Assembly: GCA_963764665.1 (NCBI GenBank) | Contig: CAVXTL010000010.1 | Span: 124,001 to 188,000 of the forward strand | DNA: 64,000 bases | From: JACVRW01 sp963764665 | GTDB taxonomy: Bacteria; Actinomycetota; Thermoleophilia; Solirubrobacterales; Thermoleophilaceae | Direction of reading: 5' to 3' | Shown here: in pieces, positions 33,919 through 42,462 of the stretch | Position numbering within the stretch: position 1 is the first letter of the stretch | Layout: every line of letters starts with the position of its first letter | Notes under the pieces: generated by a model | The model's input: the letters and a program-made list of their open reading frames with translations, nothing else | Databases searched by the model: none | What the model was told of the DNA's origin: nothing | Made by a program: the position numbers and the translations under genes

Positions 33919-35291
33919 CGCGAGCACTCGTCCTGACCCGCCGTAGCGGGGGCGCGGCGGTGGCCGCAGTGACGGTCCCGGTACCGGCCGAGCTCGACCT
34001 CTCGGCGGTCGTCATGGCCGCCCGGCGCCCCGACGACAGGTTCTTCTGCTTCGAGCAGCCCGAGCGCCACGGCTTCGTGCTGGCCGGACTCGGGGCGGCC
34101 GTTACGGTCGAGGCGAGCGGGCCGGGGCGCTTCGGCGAGACGGCCCGGCGCGTGCGCGAGCTGGCGTCGAGCACGCTCGCGGACGATCCGGGCCGCGATC
34201 CGGATCGCCCTCCGGCGGCCGGTCCCGTCTTCGTCGGCGGCTTCGCCTTCGCACACGACGGCGGCGGCTCGCCCGAGTGGTCGTCGCTCGCGCCGGCCAC
34301 GCTCGTGCTGCCGGAGGTGAGCCTGGCTCGCTACGGCAACGAGGCGCGCATGACGGTGTGCGTCGCGGCCGGCGCCGGCGATGACGCCGAGACGCTCCTC
34401 CTACGCGCTCGCGAGCGGCTCGGCAGTCTCGCGCCGGCGACCATGCCGCTGCTCGATCCCGATCCCGTGGGACGCACGCGCGTGGCCGGCGCAGCGCCGC
34501 CGTCGCACTACGAGGCCGCCGTGGGACGCGCAGTCGAGCGGATCGCGGCCGGGGATCTGCAGAAGGTGGTGCTCGCGCGCGAGGTGCGCGTGCACGGCCC
34601 GCGCGACCACGATCCCGCACCGGTGCTCGATGCACTGAGGGCAGCGTTCCCGGCCTGCTACTGCTGGTGCGTCGGAACTCCCGAGGCCGCCTTCGTGGGC
34701 GCCAGCCCCGAGCTGCTCGTGCGCCGCGACGGGGCGCGCGCCCAAACGGTGGCGCTGGCCGGCACCACCCGTCGCAGCGCCGACCCGGCCGTGGACGACC
34801 ACCTGGGCGAGCAGCTGCTCCAGAGCGCCAAGGACCGCGAGGAGCAGGAGATCGTGGCCCGCCGCATCGAGCGGACGCTCGATCCGGTGAGCCTGTGGGT
34901 GGCCGCCGGGGACGAGCCCGCGCTGGTGAAGGTGCAGAACGTGCAGCACCTGGCCACGGCGATTCGCGCCCAGCTCGCGCGCCCGCTTCACGCCGTCGAG
35001 CTGGCCGGGCTGCTCCACCCGACCCCGGCGGTGGGCGGCGAGCCGCGCGCCGCCGCGGAGCCGCTGATCCCGGCACTCGAGGGGCTCGATCGCGGCTGGT
35101 ACGCGGGGGCCGTGGGGTGGACCGACCTGGCCGAGGACGGCGAGTTCTGCGTGGCCCTCCGCTGCGCGCTCCTGCGCGGCCGGACCGCGCATCTGTACGC
35201 CGGCTGCGGGATCGTGCGCGACTCCGTGCCGGCGGAGGAGCTGGCCGAGACCGAGGTGAAGCTGGAGGCTCTGCTGCCCCTCCTGACGTAA
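33843..35291 (+). CDS. menF: Isochorismate synthase
   Basis: 482 residues of the chorismate-binding family. The catalytic C-terminal domain spans about 215-475: HYEAAVGRAVERIAAGDLQKVVLAR, FVGASPELLVRRDG, AGTTRRS, DREEQEIVARRI with the metal Glu, HPTPAVGG and WYAGAVGWTD with GAVG, then LYAGCGIV. It converts chorismate to isochorismate. The next enzyme of the menaquinone route, menD, is beyond the MCE operon, so menaquinone use is likelier than siderophore synthesis. ATG 33843 lies within the 3' end of the previous frame. A strong hairpin follows the stop. Confidence 0.87.
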   Translation: MLGVAGQESPFGLSPPAERLLAERIARALVLTRRSGGAAVAAVTVPVPAELDLSAVVMAARRPDDRFFCFEQPERHGFVLAGLGAAVTVEASGPGRFGETARRVRELASSTLADDPGRDPDRPPAAGPVFVGGFAFAHDGGGSPEWSSLAPATLVLPEVSLARYGNEARMTVCVAAGAGDDAETLLLRARERLGSLAPATMPLLDPDPVGRTRVAGAAPPSHYEAAVGRAVERIAAGDLQKVVLAREVRVHGPRDHDPAPVLDALRAAFPACYCWCVGTPEAAFVGASPELLVRRDGARAQTVALAGTTRRSADPAVDDHLGEQLLQSAKDREEQEIVARRIERTLDPVSLWVAAGDEPALVKVQNVQHLATAIRAQLARPLHAVELAGLLHPTPAVGGEPRAAAEPLIPALEGLDRGWYAGAVGWTDLAEDGEFCVALRCALLRGRTAHLYAGCGIVRDSVPAEELAETEVKLEALLPLLT

Positions 35292-35300
35292 CCCGGAGGG

Positions 35301-35322
35301 CTGTGTGCGATGGCGCACACAG
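35301..35322 (+). terminator. Strong hairpin after menF
   Basis: A perfect 9-bp stem CTGTGTGCG (35301-35309) with loop ATGG and arm CGCACACAG (35314-35322), 9 nt after the menF stop, followed by a short weakly T-rich stretch. It probably ends the menF transcript ahead of the MCE operon, whose -10 (TACAACT, 35342-35348) comes next. Confidence 0.6.
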
Positions 35323-35356
35323 TGCCATTTGCGTCAGGCGTTACAACTTGAGGGTC

Positions 35357-36727
35357 GTGGGGAGCGCAGGGAGAGCGCCGGTCGCGGAAGAGGAAGGATC
35401 CAAAAGGACGCGATTGCTGGTGCTCGCAGCGCTGGCTCTCGCGCTGATCGGCATCCTCGCGGTGATCCTTCTCGGCGGGTCGAGCTACCGCGTGACCGCG
35501 GAGTTCGACAACGCCGGACAGCTCGTGCCCGGCAACGAGGTGCGCGTGGGCGGGGCGCAGGTGGGGTCGGTGAAGGAGATCGACATCTCGCCGAGCGGCA
35601 TGGCCGAGGTGACCTTCGAGCTCGACGACGACGACTACATCCCGCTACGGCACGGCACCGAGGCGGTGGTCAAGCTGGGCTCGCTGTCCGGTATCGCCAA
35701 CCGCTACGTGGACCTCCAGCTCGGTCCCGACGACGGCGAGGACATCGACGACGGAGGACGGATCGGGCCCGACGACACCCGCGCCGCGGTGGAGCTCGAT
35801 CAGGTGTTCAACATCTTCGACGAGCCCACACGGCGCGCGCTCCAGGACGTGGTGGCGGGCTCGGCCGCCTCTCTGGAGGGTCGCGGCCGGGAGCTGCAAC
35901 AGGGCATCCACTACCTGAACCCCGCGCTGTCCACGGGCGCCCGCCTCTTCGGCGTCCTCTCCCGCGACGAGCGGCTGCTGCGGCGCTTCCTCGTGGATTC
36001 CTCGGAGTTCGTGACCGCGCTCGGCCAGCGGCGCCGCAACCTGCGCGGAGTGGTCGCGAACCTGGGCACGACGTTCACGGCACTGGGCCGCCAGAAGGAG
36101 GCCCTGGCCGAGTCGGTGGAGCGGCTCCCGCCGTTCCTGCGGCGGGCGAACACCACCTTCGTGGACCTGCGGGCGGCGCTCGACGACGTGGATCCGCTGG
36201 TGGCCGCGGCCAAGCCGGTGGCGGTCCGGCTCCAGCCCTTCCTCGCCCAGGCGCGCGGGTTCGCCCGTGACGGGGCGCCGACGATCCGCGACCTCTCGCG
36301 CACGATCCGGGCCCCCGGCGGGGCCAATGACCTGATCGAGGCGTTCCAGAGCTTCCCGCCCCTGGCACGGTCGGCGCTCGACGCCACCCGGGTGAACGGC
36401 GCGGTGCGACGGGCCGCCTTCCCGGAGACCTCCGCGGCGCTCAGGGCGGCCGCCCCGACCATCGGGCTCGGGCGGCCCTATACGCCCGACTTCGTGGGCT
36501 GGCTCGACGACTTCTCGACCACGGGCGCCTACGACGCCCTCGGCGAGTACTCGCGGGCCTGGATCAACCTGTCCGAGTTCCTCTACGGCCCAGGGCCGAA
36601 ACTGGGGCAGTTCCGCCGCTGCCCAGGGGCCAACGAGCCGCCCGCACCCGACGGCTCGAACGTGTTCTCGGCGTCCGAGCAGGCCACGCTCCAGTGCGAC
36701 GACGCCCAGCGTTCGGTGGGCCCGTGA
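35357..36727 (+). CDS. MCE/MlaD family protein 1 of 6
   Basis: 456 residues. One N-terminal membrane helix (RLLVLAALALALIGILAVIL) and then the MCE domain, YRVTAEFDNAGQLVPGNEVR to LGSLSGIANRYVDLQLGPDD (about 45-135), which in known systems forms hexameric rings carrying lipid between membranes. A long helical stretch of about 250 residues follows (LRRFLVDSSEFVTALGQRRR, FVDLRAALDDVDPLVAAAKP), expected to form the tunnel. GTG 35357 is chosen; TTG 35348 is possible. It begins a six-gene operon, each gene overlapping the next. Confidence 0.88.
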   Translation: MGSAGRAPVAEEEGSKRTRLLVLAALALALIGILAVILLGGSSYRVTAEFDNAGQLVPGNEVRVGGAQVGSVKEIDISPSGMAEVTFELDDDDYIPLRHGTEAVVKLGSLSGIANRYVDLQLGPDDGEDIDDGGRIGPDDTRAAVELDQVFNIFDEPTRRALQDVVAGSAASLEGRGRELQQGIHYLNPALSTGARLFGVLSRDERLLRRFLVDSSEFVTALGQRRRNLRGVVANLGTTFTALGRQKEALAESVERLPPFLRRANTTFVDLRAALDDVDPLVAAAKPVAVRLQPFLAQARGFARDGAPTIRDLSRTIRAPGGANDLIEAFQSFPPLARSALDATRVNGAVRRAAFPETSAALRAAAPTIGLGRPYTPDFVGWLDDFSTTGAYDALGEYSRAWINLSEFLYGPGPKLGQFRRCPGANEPPAPDGSNVFSASEQATLQCDDAQRSVGP

Positions 36728-38166
36728 AGCGCGCCGCCATCGCCGCGCTCGTCCTCCTCGTGGCGGCGGGCATGGCGCTCGCCATCGGGGCCACCGACGA
36801 CGGCGACTCCGAGGGCAAGACCTACGAGATCGTGTTCGACAACGCCTTCGGAGTGGTGGACGGAGGCGACTTCAAGGTCGCCGGCGTGCGCGCGGGCACC
36901 ACGAGCGGCCTCGAGGTCGTTACCGGCGGGCAGCGTCCGCTCGCCGTGGTGAAGGTCGAGGTCACCGAGCCGGGCTTCGCCGACCTCCGCCGCGATGCCC
37001 AATGTGAGGTCCGGCCCCAGTCGTTCATCGGCGAGTACTTCGTGGACTGCCAGCCGGGGAACTCCGGCGAGCGGCTCCCGGACGGCGGGCGCGTGCCCGT
37101 GGCACAGACCAGCTCGACGATCCCGCTCGACCTGGTGAACAACATCGTCCGACGCCCGTATGCGGATCGTCTCCGGCTCATCATCGGCGAGCTCGGTGCG
37201 GGGCTCGCCGGTCGTCCGGACGACCTCAGCGCAGTGCTGCGCCGCGCCCATCCCGGGCTGCGGGAGACCACCCAGACGCTGCGGATACTGGCCCGCCAGA
37301 CCCGGACCATCGAGCGCGTCGTGACTCGGGCCGACACCGTCGTCGGCGCGCTCGCACGGCGGCGAGGCGACGTGACGCGCTTCGTGCGCGAGGCGGGCGG
37401 CACCGCGGCCGTGGCGGCCACGCGCAGCGGCGACCTCGCGGCCGCGTTCGACCGGCTCCCGCGCTTCCTGGGCGAGCTCGATCCGTACATGGTGCAGCTG
37501 GGCCAGCTCGCCACCGCCCAGCAGCCCGTTCTGCGGAACCTGCGCGCCGCCGCACCCGGCCTCGAGACCTTCCTCACCCGGCTGCCTCCGTTCGCGGACA
37601 GCGGCCGTCCGGCGCTCGCCGCGCTCGGCGACGCGTCGGTGGTGGGCCGCCGTGCGGTGCGCGAGACGAGCGAGGAGCTCGACGAGCTGCGCCGCCTGGC
37701 CGAGGAGGCGCCCGCGCTCGCAAAGCCGCTGCGGCAATTGCTCGAGTCCATCGACGACCGCGAACGCGCCGTGAAGCCGGATCCGCGGGCGGCGGCCACC
37801 GACCCGCCTGCCCCCGACCCGACGCACATCACCGGGCAGGGCGGCTTCACCGGCATGGAGGCGATCTGGAACTACTTCTTCTGGCAGACGCTCTCCACCA
37901 ACGCGCTCGACGACCTCGGACACGTGCTGCGCCTCAACGTGTCCGTGGGGCCTTGCTCGGGCTACTTCAACCACCGCGAGGGCCAGGAGGCGGTGTTCGA
38001 CCAGTGCAGGCAATGGCTCGGGCCGAACCAGCCCGCCATCAACCAGCCCGACCCCACCGCGACGGCTGAGCCGAGCCGGACGTCCGCCACCGCCGCGGCC
38101 GCCGCCTTGCAGGAGCCGGCGCTCCCCGCGTCCGAGCCCGTCCTCGACTACCTGCTGGGTCCATGA
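36724..38166 (+). CDS. MCE/MlaD family protein 2 of 6
   Basis: 480 residues. Membrane helix RAAIAALVLLVAAGMALAIG, MCE domain YEIVFDNAFGVVDGGDFKVA to PQSFIGEYFVDCQPGNSGER, then a helical body. The end has AIWNYFFWQTLSTNALDDLG and two cysteines (VGPCSGYF, FDQCRQW) near a Pro/Ala-rich tail. GTG 36724 overlaps the stop of protein 1 by 4 nt (GTGA). It probably forms one position of a hetero-hexameric MCE ring. Confidence 0.88.
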   Translation: MKRAAIAALVLLVAAGMALAIGATDDGDSEGKTYEIVFDNAFGVVDGGDFKVAGVRAGTTSGLEVVTGGQRPLAVVKVEVTEPGFADLRRDAQCEVRPQSFIGEYFVDCQPGNSGERLPDGGRVPVAQTSSTIPLDLVNNIVRRPYADRLRLIIGELGAGLAGRPDDLSAVLRRAHPGLRETTQTLRILARQTRTIERVVTRADTVVGALARRRGDVTRFVREAGGTAAVAATRSGDLAAAFDRLPRFLGELDPYMVQLGQLATAQQPVLRNLRAAAPGLETFLTRLPPFADSGRPALAALGDASVVGRRAVRETSEELDELRRLAEEAPALAKPLRQLLESIDDRERAVKPDPRAAATDPPAPDPTHITGQGGFTGMEAIWNYFFWQTLSTNALDDLGHVLRLNVSVGPCSGYFNHREGQEAVFDQCRQWLGPNQPAINQPDPTATAEPSRTSATAAAAALQEPALPASEPVLDYLLGP

Positions 38167-39686
38167 GGCGACGCGGCGCAGGGCTCAGCTCCAGCCCGGT
38201 CCTGGTCGGTGCCGTGACGGTGCTCGTGACGCTCGTGGCCGTCGTCATCTCGTACAGCGCCAACGAGGGGCTCCCGTTCGTACCGACCTACCAGATCAAG
38301 GTCCAGGTGCCCAACGCGGCAAAGCTGGTGGAGGGCAACGACGTGCGCGCCGGGGGGTTCCGGGTCGGTCAGGTCACGAAGATCCGGGGCGCGCGCGGGC
38401 GAGTGGACGGTGAGGTCCGCGCGATAGCCGAGCTCGAGCTCGAGCTGGACAAGAAGGTGGAGCCGCTGCCGGTGGACACGACCGTCAGGATCCGCCCGCG
38501 CTCGGCGCTCGGCCTCAAGTACGTCGAGCTGGTGCCGGGACGGTCCGCGCGCAGCTACCTGGCCGGCGACACGATCCCGCTGCGGCCCGGCGACACCGCG
38601 CCGGAGGACCTCGAGGACCTGCTCTCGACGTTCCAGCCCGAGACGCGGGTCGACGCCCGCCAGGCCCTGCAGGGCTTCGGAAACGGACTGGCCGGCCGCG
38701 GGCCCGCTCTCAACCGGACGATCGAGGAGCTGCGCCCGTTCGTCACGCGCCTCGAGCCCGTGATGCGCGCCCTGTCGGCCAGGCCGACGGAGCTGCGCGG
38801 GCTCTTCCCGGCGCTGGGCCAGACGCTTCGGCAGGCCGCCCCGGTGGCCGCCGTCCAGGCCGAATGGATCGCTGCCATGGCCGACACCTTCTCGGCCATC
38901 GGCAGGAATCCGAGAGCCCTTCAGGAGACCATCGAGGAGAGCGCCCCGACGCTCGACGCCGCGATCGCGTCGTTCCAGGTCCAGACTCCCTTCCTGACGC
39001 ACTTCGCGGACCTCTCGCGCCGTCTGCAGCCCGCCGCGGCGGAACTGCCGCGCGCGCTGCCGCCCTTCAACCGCGCGCTCAGCGCCGGGGTACCCGCCTT
39101 CCGCCGCACACCTGCGCTCGCCGGCCGCCTGGACCAGCTGTTCCGCGCCGCCGAGGACCTGGGCGAGAACCCCTTCACGCTGCTGGCGCTGCGCGACCTG
39201 CGCACGACCGCGCAGATCGCCCGGCCCGCGGTCGAGTTCGTGGCTCCCTACCAGACCGTCTGCAACTACCTCAACTACTTCTTCACGCCGCTCGGCACCC
39301 ACCTGTCGGAGGCCGTGCCGGGCGGGACGTCGCAGCGCATCCTCGCCAAGCTGCTCTTCGGCGGCCAGCCGAACAACCTCGGGACCACCGAGTCGAGCCG
39401 GCCCGTGGACACGCCCGGCGACCCGCACGAGGAGTCCGTCCAGGCGCTTCACAAGCAGCCCAACAGCCCGGCTGTGGACAGCCGCGGCCGGGCCGACTGC
39501 CAGGCCGGCCAGACGGGCTATCTCAGCCGCCTCGTGACCGACGGCCGCTATCCGCGGGAGACGGACGAGGAGGGCTTCCTCGGCGGGGGCACGCACGTGG
39601 TCTTCGATCCCGACACACCGGGCCGGAGGGGCGGCACGTACAAGGCGCGCGAGCTCGGCATAGGCAGCGTGGGGGACGTGCCCTGA
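38163..39686 (+). CDS. MCE/MlaD family protein 3 of 6
   Basis: 507 residues. Membrane helix VLVGAVTVLVTLVAVVISYS; MCE domain YQIKVQVPNAAKLVEGNDVR, AGGFRVGQVTKIRGARGRVD, to RIRPRSALGLKYVELVPGRS. The helical body is followed by PYQTVCNYLNYFFTPLGTHL and a long C-terminal soluble extension with QAGQTGYLSRLVTDGRYPRE. The ATG 38163 overlaps the previous stop by 4 nt. It has the longest C-terminal region of the six. Confidence 0.88.
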   Translation: MRRRGAGLSSSPVLVGAVTVLVTLVAVVISYSANEGLPFVPTYQIKVQVPNAAKLVEGNDVRAGGFRVGQVTKIRGARGRVDGEVRAIAELELELDKKVEPLPVDTTVRIRPRSALGLKYVELVPGRSARSYLAGDTIPLRPGDTAPEDLEDLLSTFQPETRVDARQALQGFGNGLAGRGPALNRTIEELRPFVTRLEPVMRALSARPTELRGLFPALGQTLRQAAPVAAVQAEWIAAMADTFSAIGRNPRALQETIEESAPTLDAAIASFQVQTPFLTHFADLSRRLQPAAAELPRALPPFNRALSAGVPAFRRTPALAGRLDQLFRAAEDLGENPFTLLALRDLRTTAQIARPAVEFVAPYQTVCNYLNYFFTPLGTHLSEAVPGGTSQRILAKLLFGGQPNNLGTTESSRPVDTPGDPHEESVQALHKQPNSPAVDSRGRADCQAGQTGYLSRLVTDGRYPRETDEEGFLGGGTHVVFDPDTPGRRGGTYKARELGIGSVGDVP

Positions 39687-41047
39687 TGCGCCGGCCACGG
39701 CTATCAGGGCTCCAGGTGGGCCTGCTGACGATCGGGCTGGTCGTCGTGTTCGTGTTCTTCGCGGTCACGAAGACCAACCCGTTCGCGAACCCCTACGAGC
39801 TTCAGGCCACCTTCCGCGATGCCCGCAGCATCGGGATGGGCGCTCCGGTGCGGATCGCGGGGGTGGAGGTCGGGAAGGTCACGAAGCTCGAGTCGAACGG
39901 AGACGGGGCGGCCACGGTGACCATGGAGCTGCGCGACGACGCGCTGCCGCTCCACCGCGACGCCAGGCTGAAGATCCGGCCGCGGATCCTGCTCGAGGGC
40001 AACTACTTCGTGGACATCCAGCCCGGCACGCCGTCGGCTCCCACGCTCGACGACGGCTCCACGGTCCCCCTGACGCAGACCGCGACGTCGGTGTCGCTCC
40101 CGGAGATCCTGGCGGTGCTCACGACCGACACCCGGAACGACCTCCGGACGCTCCTCGAGGAGTACGGGACCAAGGCGCTCGGCAACGGCGGCGCGGAGGG
40201 CGTGAACCGGGCCATTCCCTACTTCAGCCCCGCCTACCGCCGGACGGCGATCACCAACGAGGCCCTGCTCGGCGTGCAGCCGAACCGGGACCTGCCCCGG
40301 CTGCTGCGAGGGCAGGCGCGAACCTTCGGCGCGCTGGCGAGCCGGCCGGAGGAGCTGAAGGACCTGGTCACCGACCTGGACGTGGTCGCCGGCGCGCTGG
40401 CGAGCCAGGACGCGGCGCTCGAGGCGTCGGTTCCCGCGCTCCGCGACACGCTCGCCGCCGGCTACCCGGCGCTGGGCGACGTGGACGCCGCCCTGCCGAC
40501 CCTGCGCGTGTTCTCCCGCGAGGCGCTCCCGGGAGTGCGGTCCACCACCCCGACGCTCGACGTGGGCATCCCATGGATCGCCCAGGCGCGCGCCCTGGTG
40601 CGGCCGGCCGAGCTCAGGGGCCTGGCGGCCGACCTGCGGCGGGCGGTGCCGGGGCTCGTGAAGCTCAATCGCCGGCTCGTACCGTTGAACGCGCAGCTGC
40701 GCGCGCTCTCCTCCTGCACGAACAGCGTGCTGGTGCCGTTTGCCGAATCCCCGATCCCGAGTATCGAGGCCGGCAACTCCGGCCAGGAGGTGCGCCGCCA
40801 GATCCTCCGCAGCTTCGTCGGGCTAGCCGGTGAGAGCCGCATACAGGACGCGAACTCCCAGGTCTTCCACATCCAGGGAGTGATCCCGTCGAACCTGGCC
40901 AACGGGCGCATCGAGCCGGCCGCTCCCGCCGACCCGAACACGCCCCCGGTGCACCGGCCGGACGTGGCGTGCGAGACGCAGGACCCGCCGGTGCTGGCGG
41001 CTCCGGGCGGCGCGGCCACCACCTACTCGAGCGGAGGCGCGCCGTGA
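39686..41047 (+). CDS. MCE/MlaD family protein 4 of 6
   Basis: 453 residues. Membrane helix VGLLTIGLVVVFVFFAVTKT; MCE domain YELQATFRDARSIGMGAPVR, IAGVEVGKVTKLESNGDGAA, RPRILLEGNYFVDIQPGTPS. The body ends RALSSCTNSVLVPFAESPIP, a motif recurring in actinobacterial MCE proteins of this position. The start overlaps the previous stop by one base (TGATG); the longer frame from 38864 is out-of-frame shadow upstream and is rejected. Confidence 0.88.
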   Translation: MRRPRLSGLQVGLLTIGLVVVFVFFAVTKTNPFANPYELQATFRDARSIGMGAPVRIAGVEVGKVTKLESNGDGAATVTMELRDDALPLHRDARLKIRPRILLEGNYFVDIQPGTPSAPTLDDGSTVPLTQTATSVSLPEILAVLTTDTRNDLRTLLEEYGTKALGNGGAEGVNRAIPYFSPAYRRTAITNEALLGVQPNRDLPRLLRGQARTFGALASRPEELKDLVTDLDVVAGALASQDAALEASVPALRDTLAAGYPALGDVDAALPTLRVFSREALPGVRSTTPTLDVGIPWIAQARALVRPAELRGLAADLRRAVPGLVKLNRRLVPLNAQLRALSSCTNSVLVPFAESPIPSIEAGNSGQEVRRQILRSFVGLAGESRIQDANSQVFHIQGVIPSNLANGRIEPAAPADPNTPPVHRPDVACETQDPPVLAAPGGAATTYSSGGAP

Positions 41048-42462
41048 GGCACGCGATCCGCTCCCACCTACGCGACTTCCTCGCGATCGTCGGCCTGCTC
41101 GTGGTGGCGGTCACGATCGCAGTGGTGATCCTCTCCGAGCAGGGGCTGCGCTTCCCGCTCGTGGAGGACTCGCCCAAGCGCATCGAGGTCGCGCTTCAGG
41201 ACGCACAGGCCGTGGAGCCCGGCCGCGGGCAGACCGTGCGGGTGGCCGGGGTGGAGATCGGCAAGATCGCCGGCGTGAGCCTCGAGGACGGGGTGGCCGT
41301 GGTCGAGCTGGACATCGACAGGCGCTACGAGGACATGGTGCGCGCGGACGCCACCGCCCTGCTGCGCCCGAAGACCGTGCTGAAGGACATGTTCCTCGAG
41401 GTCGATCCCGGCCACGGCCGCGTGCTCCCGGAGGGCGGGCGCATCGGCGTGGAGGGCAGCGCCCCCGACGTGGATCCCGACGAGATCTTCGCCGCCCTCG
41501 ACGCGGACACGCGCCCGTACCTCACGCTGCTGGTGTCGGGCGCCGGCAAGGGCCTGCGCGGACGCGGCGAGGACTTCAACGCCGTGCTGCGCCGCCTCGA
41601 GCCGCTCCACCGGGACCTGGCCCGGGTCACGCGCGCCACGGCCCGCCGGCGGCAGGCGCTCCGCCGGCTCGTTCACAGCTACAGCCTCCTCACGGCCGCG
41701 CTCGGCCGGCACCCCGAGGAGCTGCGGCGCCTCGTGAGCGCGTCGGGTGAGGTGTTCGGCGCGCTGGCCGGCGAGGAGCAGGACATCTCCACGGCCACGG
41801 CGCTGCTGCCGGGAGCGCTCGAGCAGTCCGCGCGGACGCTCGAGCAGGTCGGCGGGTTCGCGCGCGAGCTGAAGCCCACGCTCACCGCACTGCGCCCGCC
41901 GATCCGCCGGCTCGACGAGACCAATGTCGCGGTCCGGCCCTTCCTGCGCGAGACCACCTCGATCCTCCGCGATCAGATCCGCCCGTTCGTCCGCGCCGCC
42001 CGTCCGTGGACGTCGGACCTGCGGGTGGCGACGGTGAACGGTGCGCAGGCGGCTCCCGACCTGACGGACTCGCTGACCGGCCTCAACCGCTTCTTCAACA
42101 TCGGCGCCTACAACCCCGGCGGGGCGCAGGGGCTGTCCGGAATGAGCGTCGGGGAGCAGCGTGCGCGCGAGGAGGGCTTCCTCTACTGGCTCGCCTGGAC
42201 GGCCCAGAACGGGGTCTCGCTCTTCAACACGGCCGACGCCCAGGGCCCGTGGCGGCGGGTGACCATCTGCGGCCTCGAGCTCGCTCAGCTGCAGCCGCTC
42301 CTGGGCTTCACCTTGAGACAGCTGTCGCAGTCGAACCCGAGCCTGCTCGAGCAGGTCTCCGGCGCCGTGGACGGCAGCATCGTTCCGGGGAGTCCTGTCC
42401 AGAACCTGCTCGATTCGCAGTTCGGCACCTGCGACTTCAGCGACCTGCCGACGGTGCCGTGA
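41044..42462 (+). CDS. MCE/MlaD family protein 5 of 6
   Basis: 472 residues. Membrane helix FLAIVGLLVVAVTIAVVILS; MCE domain KRIEVALQDAQAVEPGRGQT to LRPKTVLKDMFLEVDPGHGR. The helical body has GKGLRGRGEDFNAVLRRLEP, and the C-terminus LNRFFNIGAYNPGGAQGLSG, FLYWLAWTAQNGVSLFNTAD with two late cysteines. GTGA overlap at the start; next gene GTGA. Confidence 0.88.
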   Translation: MRHAIRSHLRDFLAIVGLLVVAVTIAVVILSEQGLRFPLVEDSPKRIEVALQDAQAVEPGRGQTVRVAGVEIGKIAGVSLEDGVAVVELDIDRRYEDMVRADATALLRPKTVLKDMFLEVDPGHGRVLPEGGRIGVEGSAPDVDPDEIFAALDADTRPYLTLLVSGAGKGLRGRGEDFNAVLRRLEPLHRDLARVTRATARRRQALRRLVHSYSLLTAALGRHPEELRRLVSASGEVFGALAGEEQDISTATALLPGALEQSARTLEQVGGFARELKPTLTALRPPIRRLDETNVAVRPFLRETTSILRDQIRPFVRAARPWTSDLRVATVNGAQAAPDLTDSLTGLNRFFNIGAYNPGGAQGLSGMSVGEQRAREEGFLYWLAWTAQNGVSLFNTADAQGPWRRVTICGLELAQLQPLLGFTLRQLSQSNPSLLEQVSGAVDGSIVPGSPVQNLLDSQFGTCDFSDLPTVP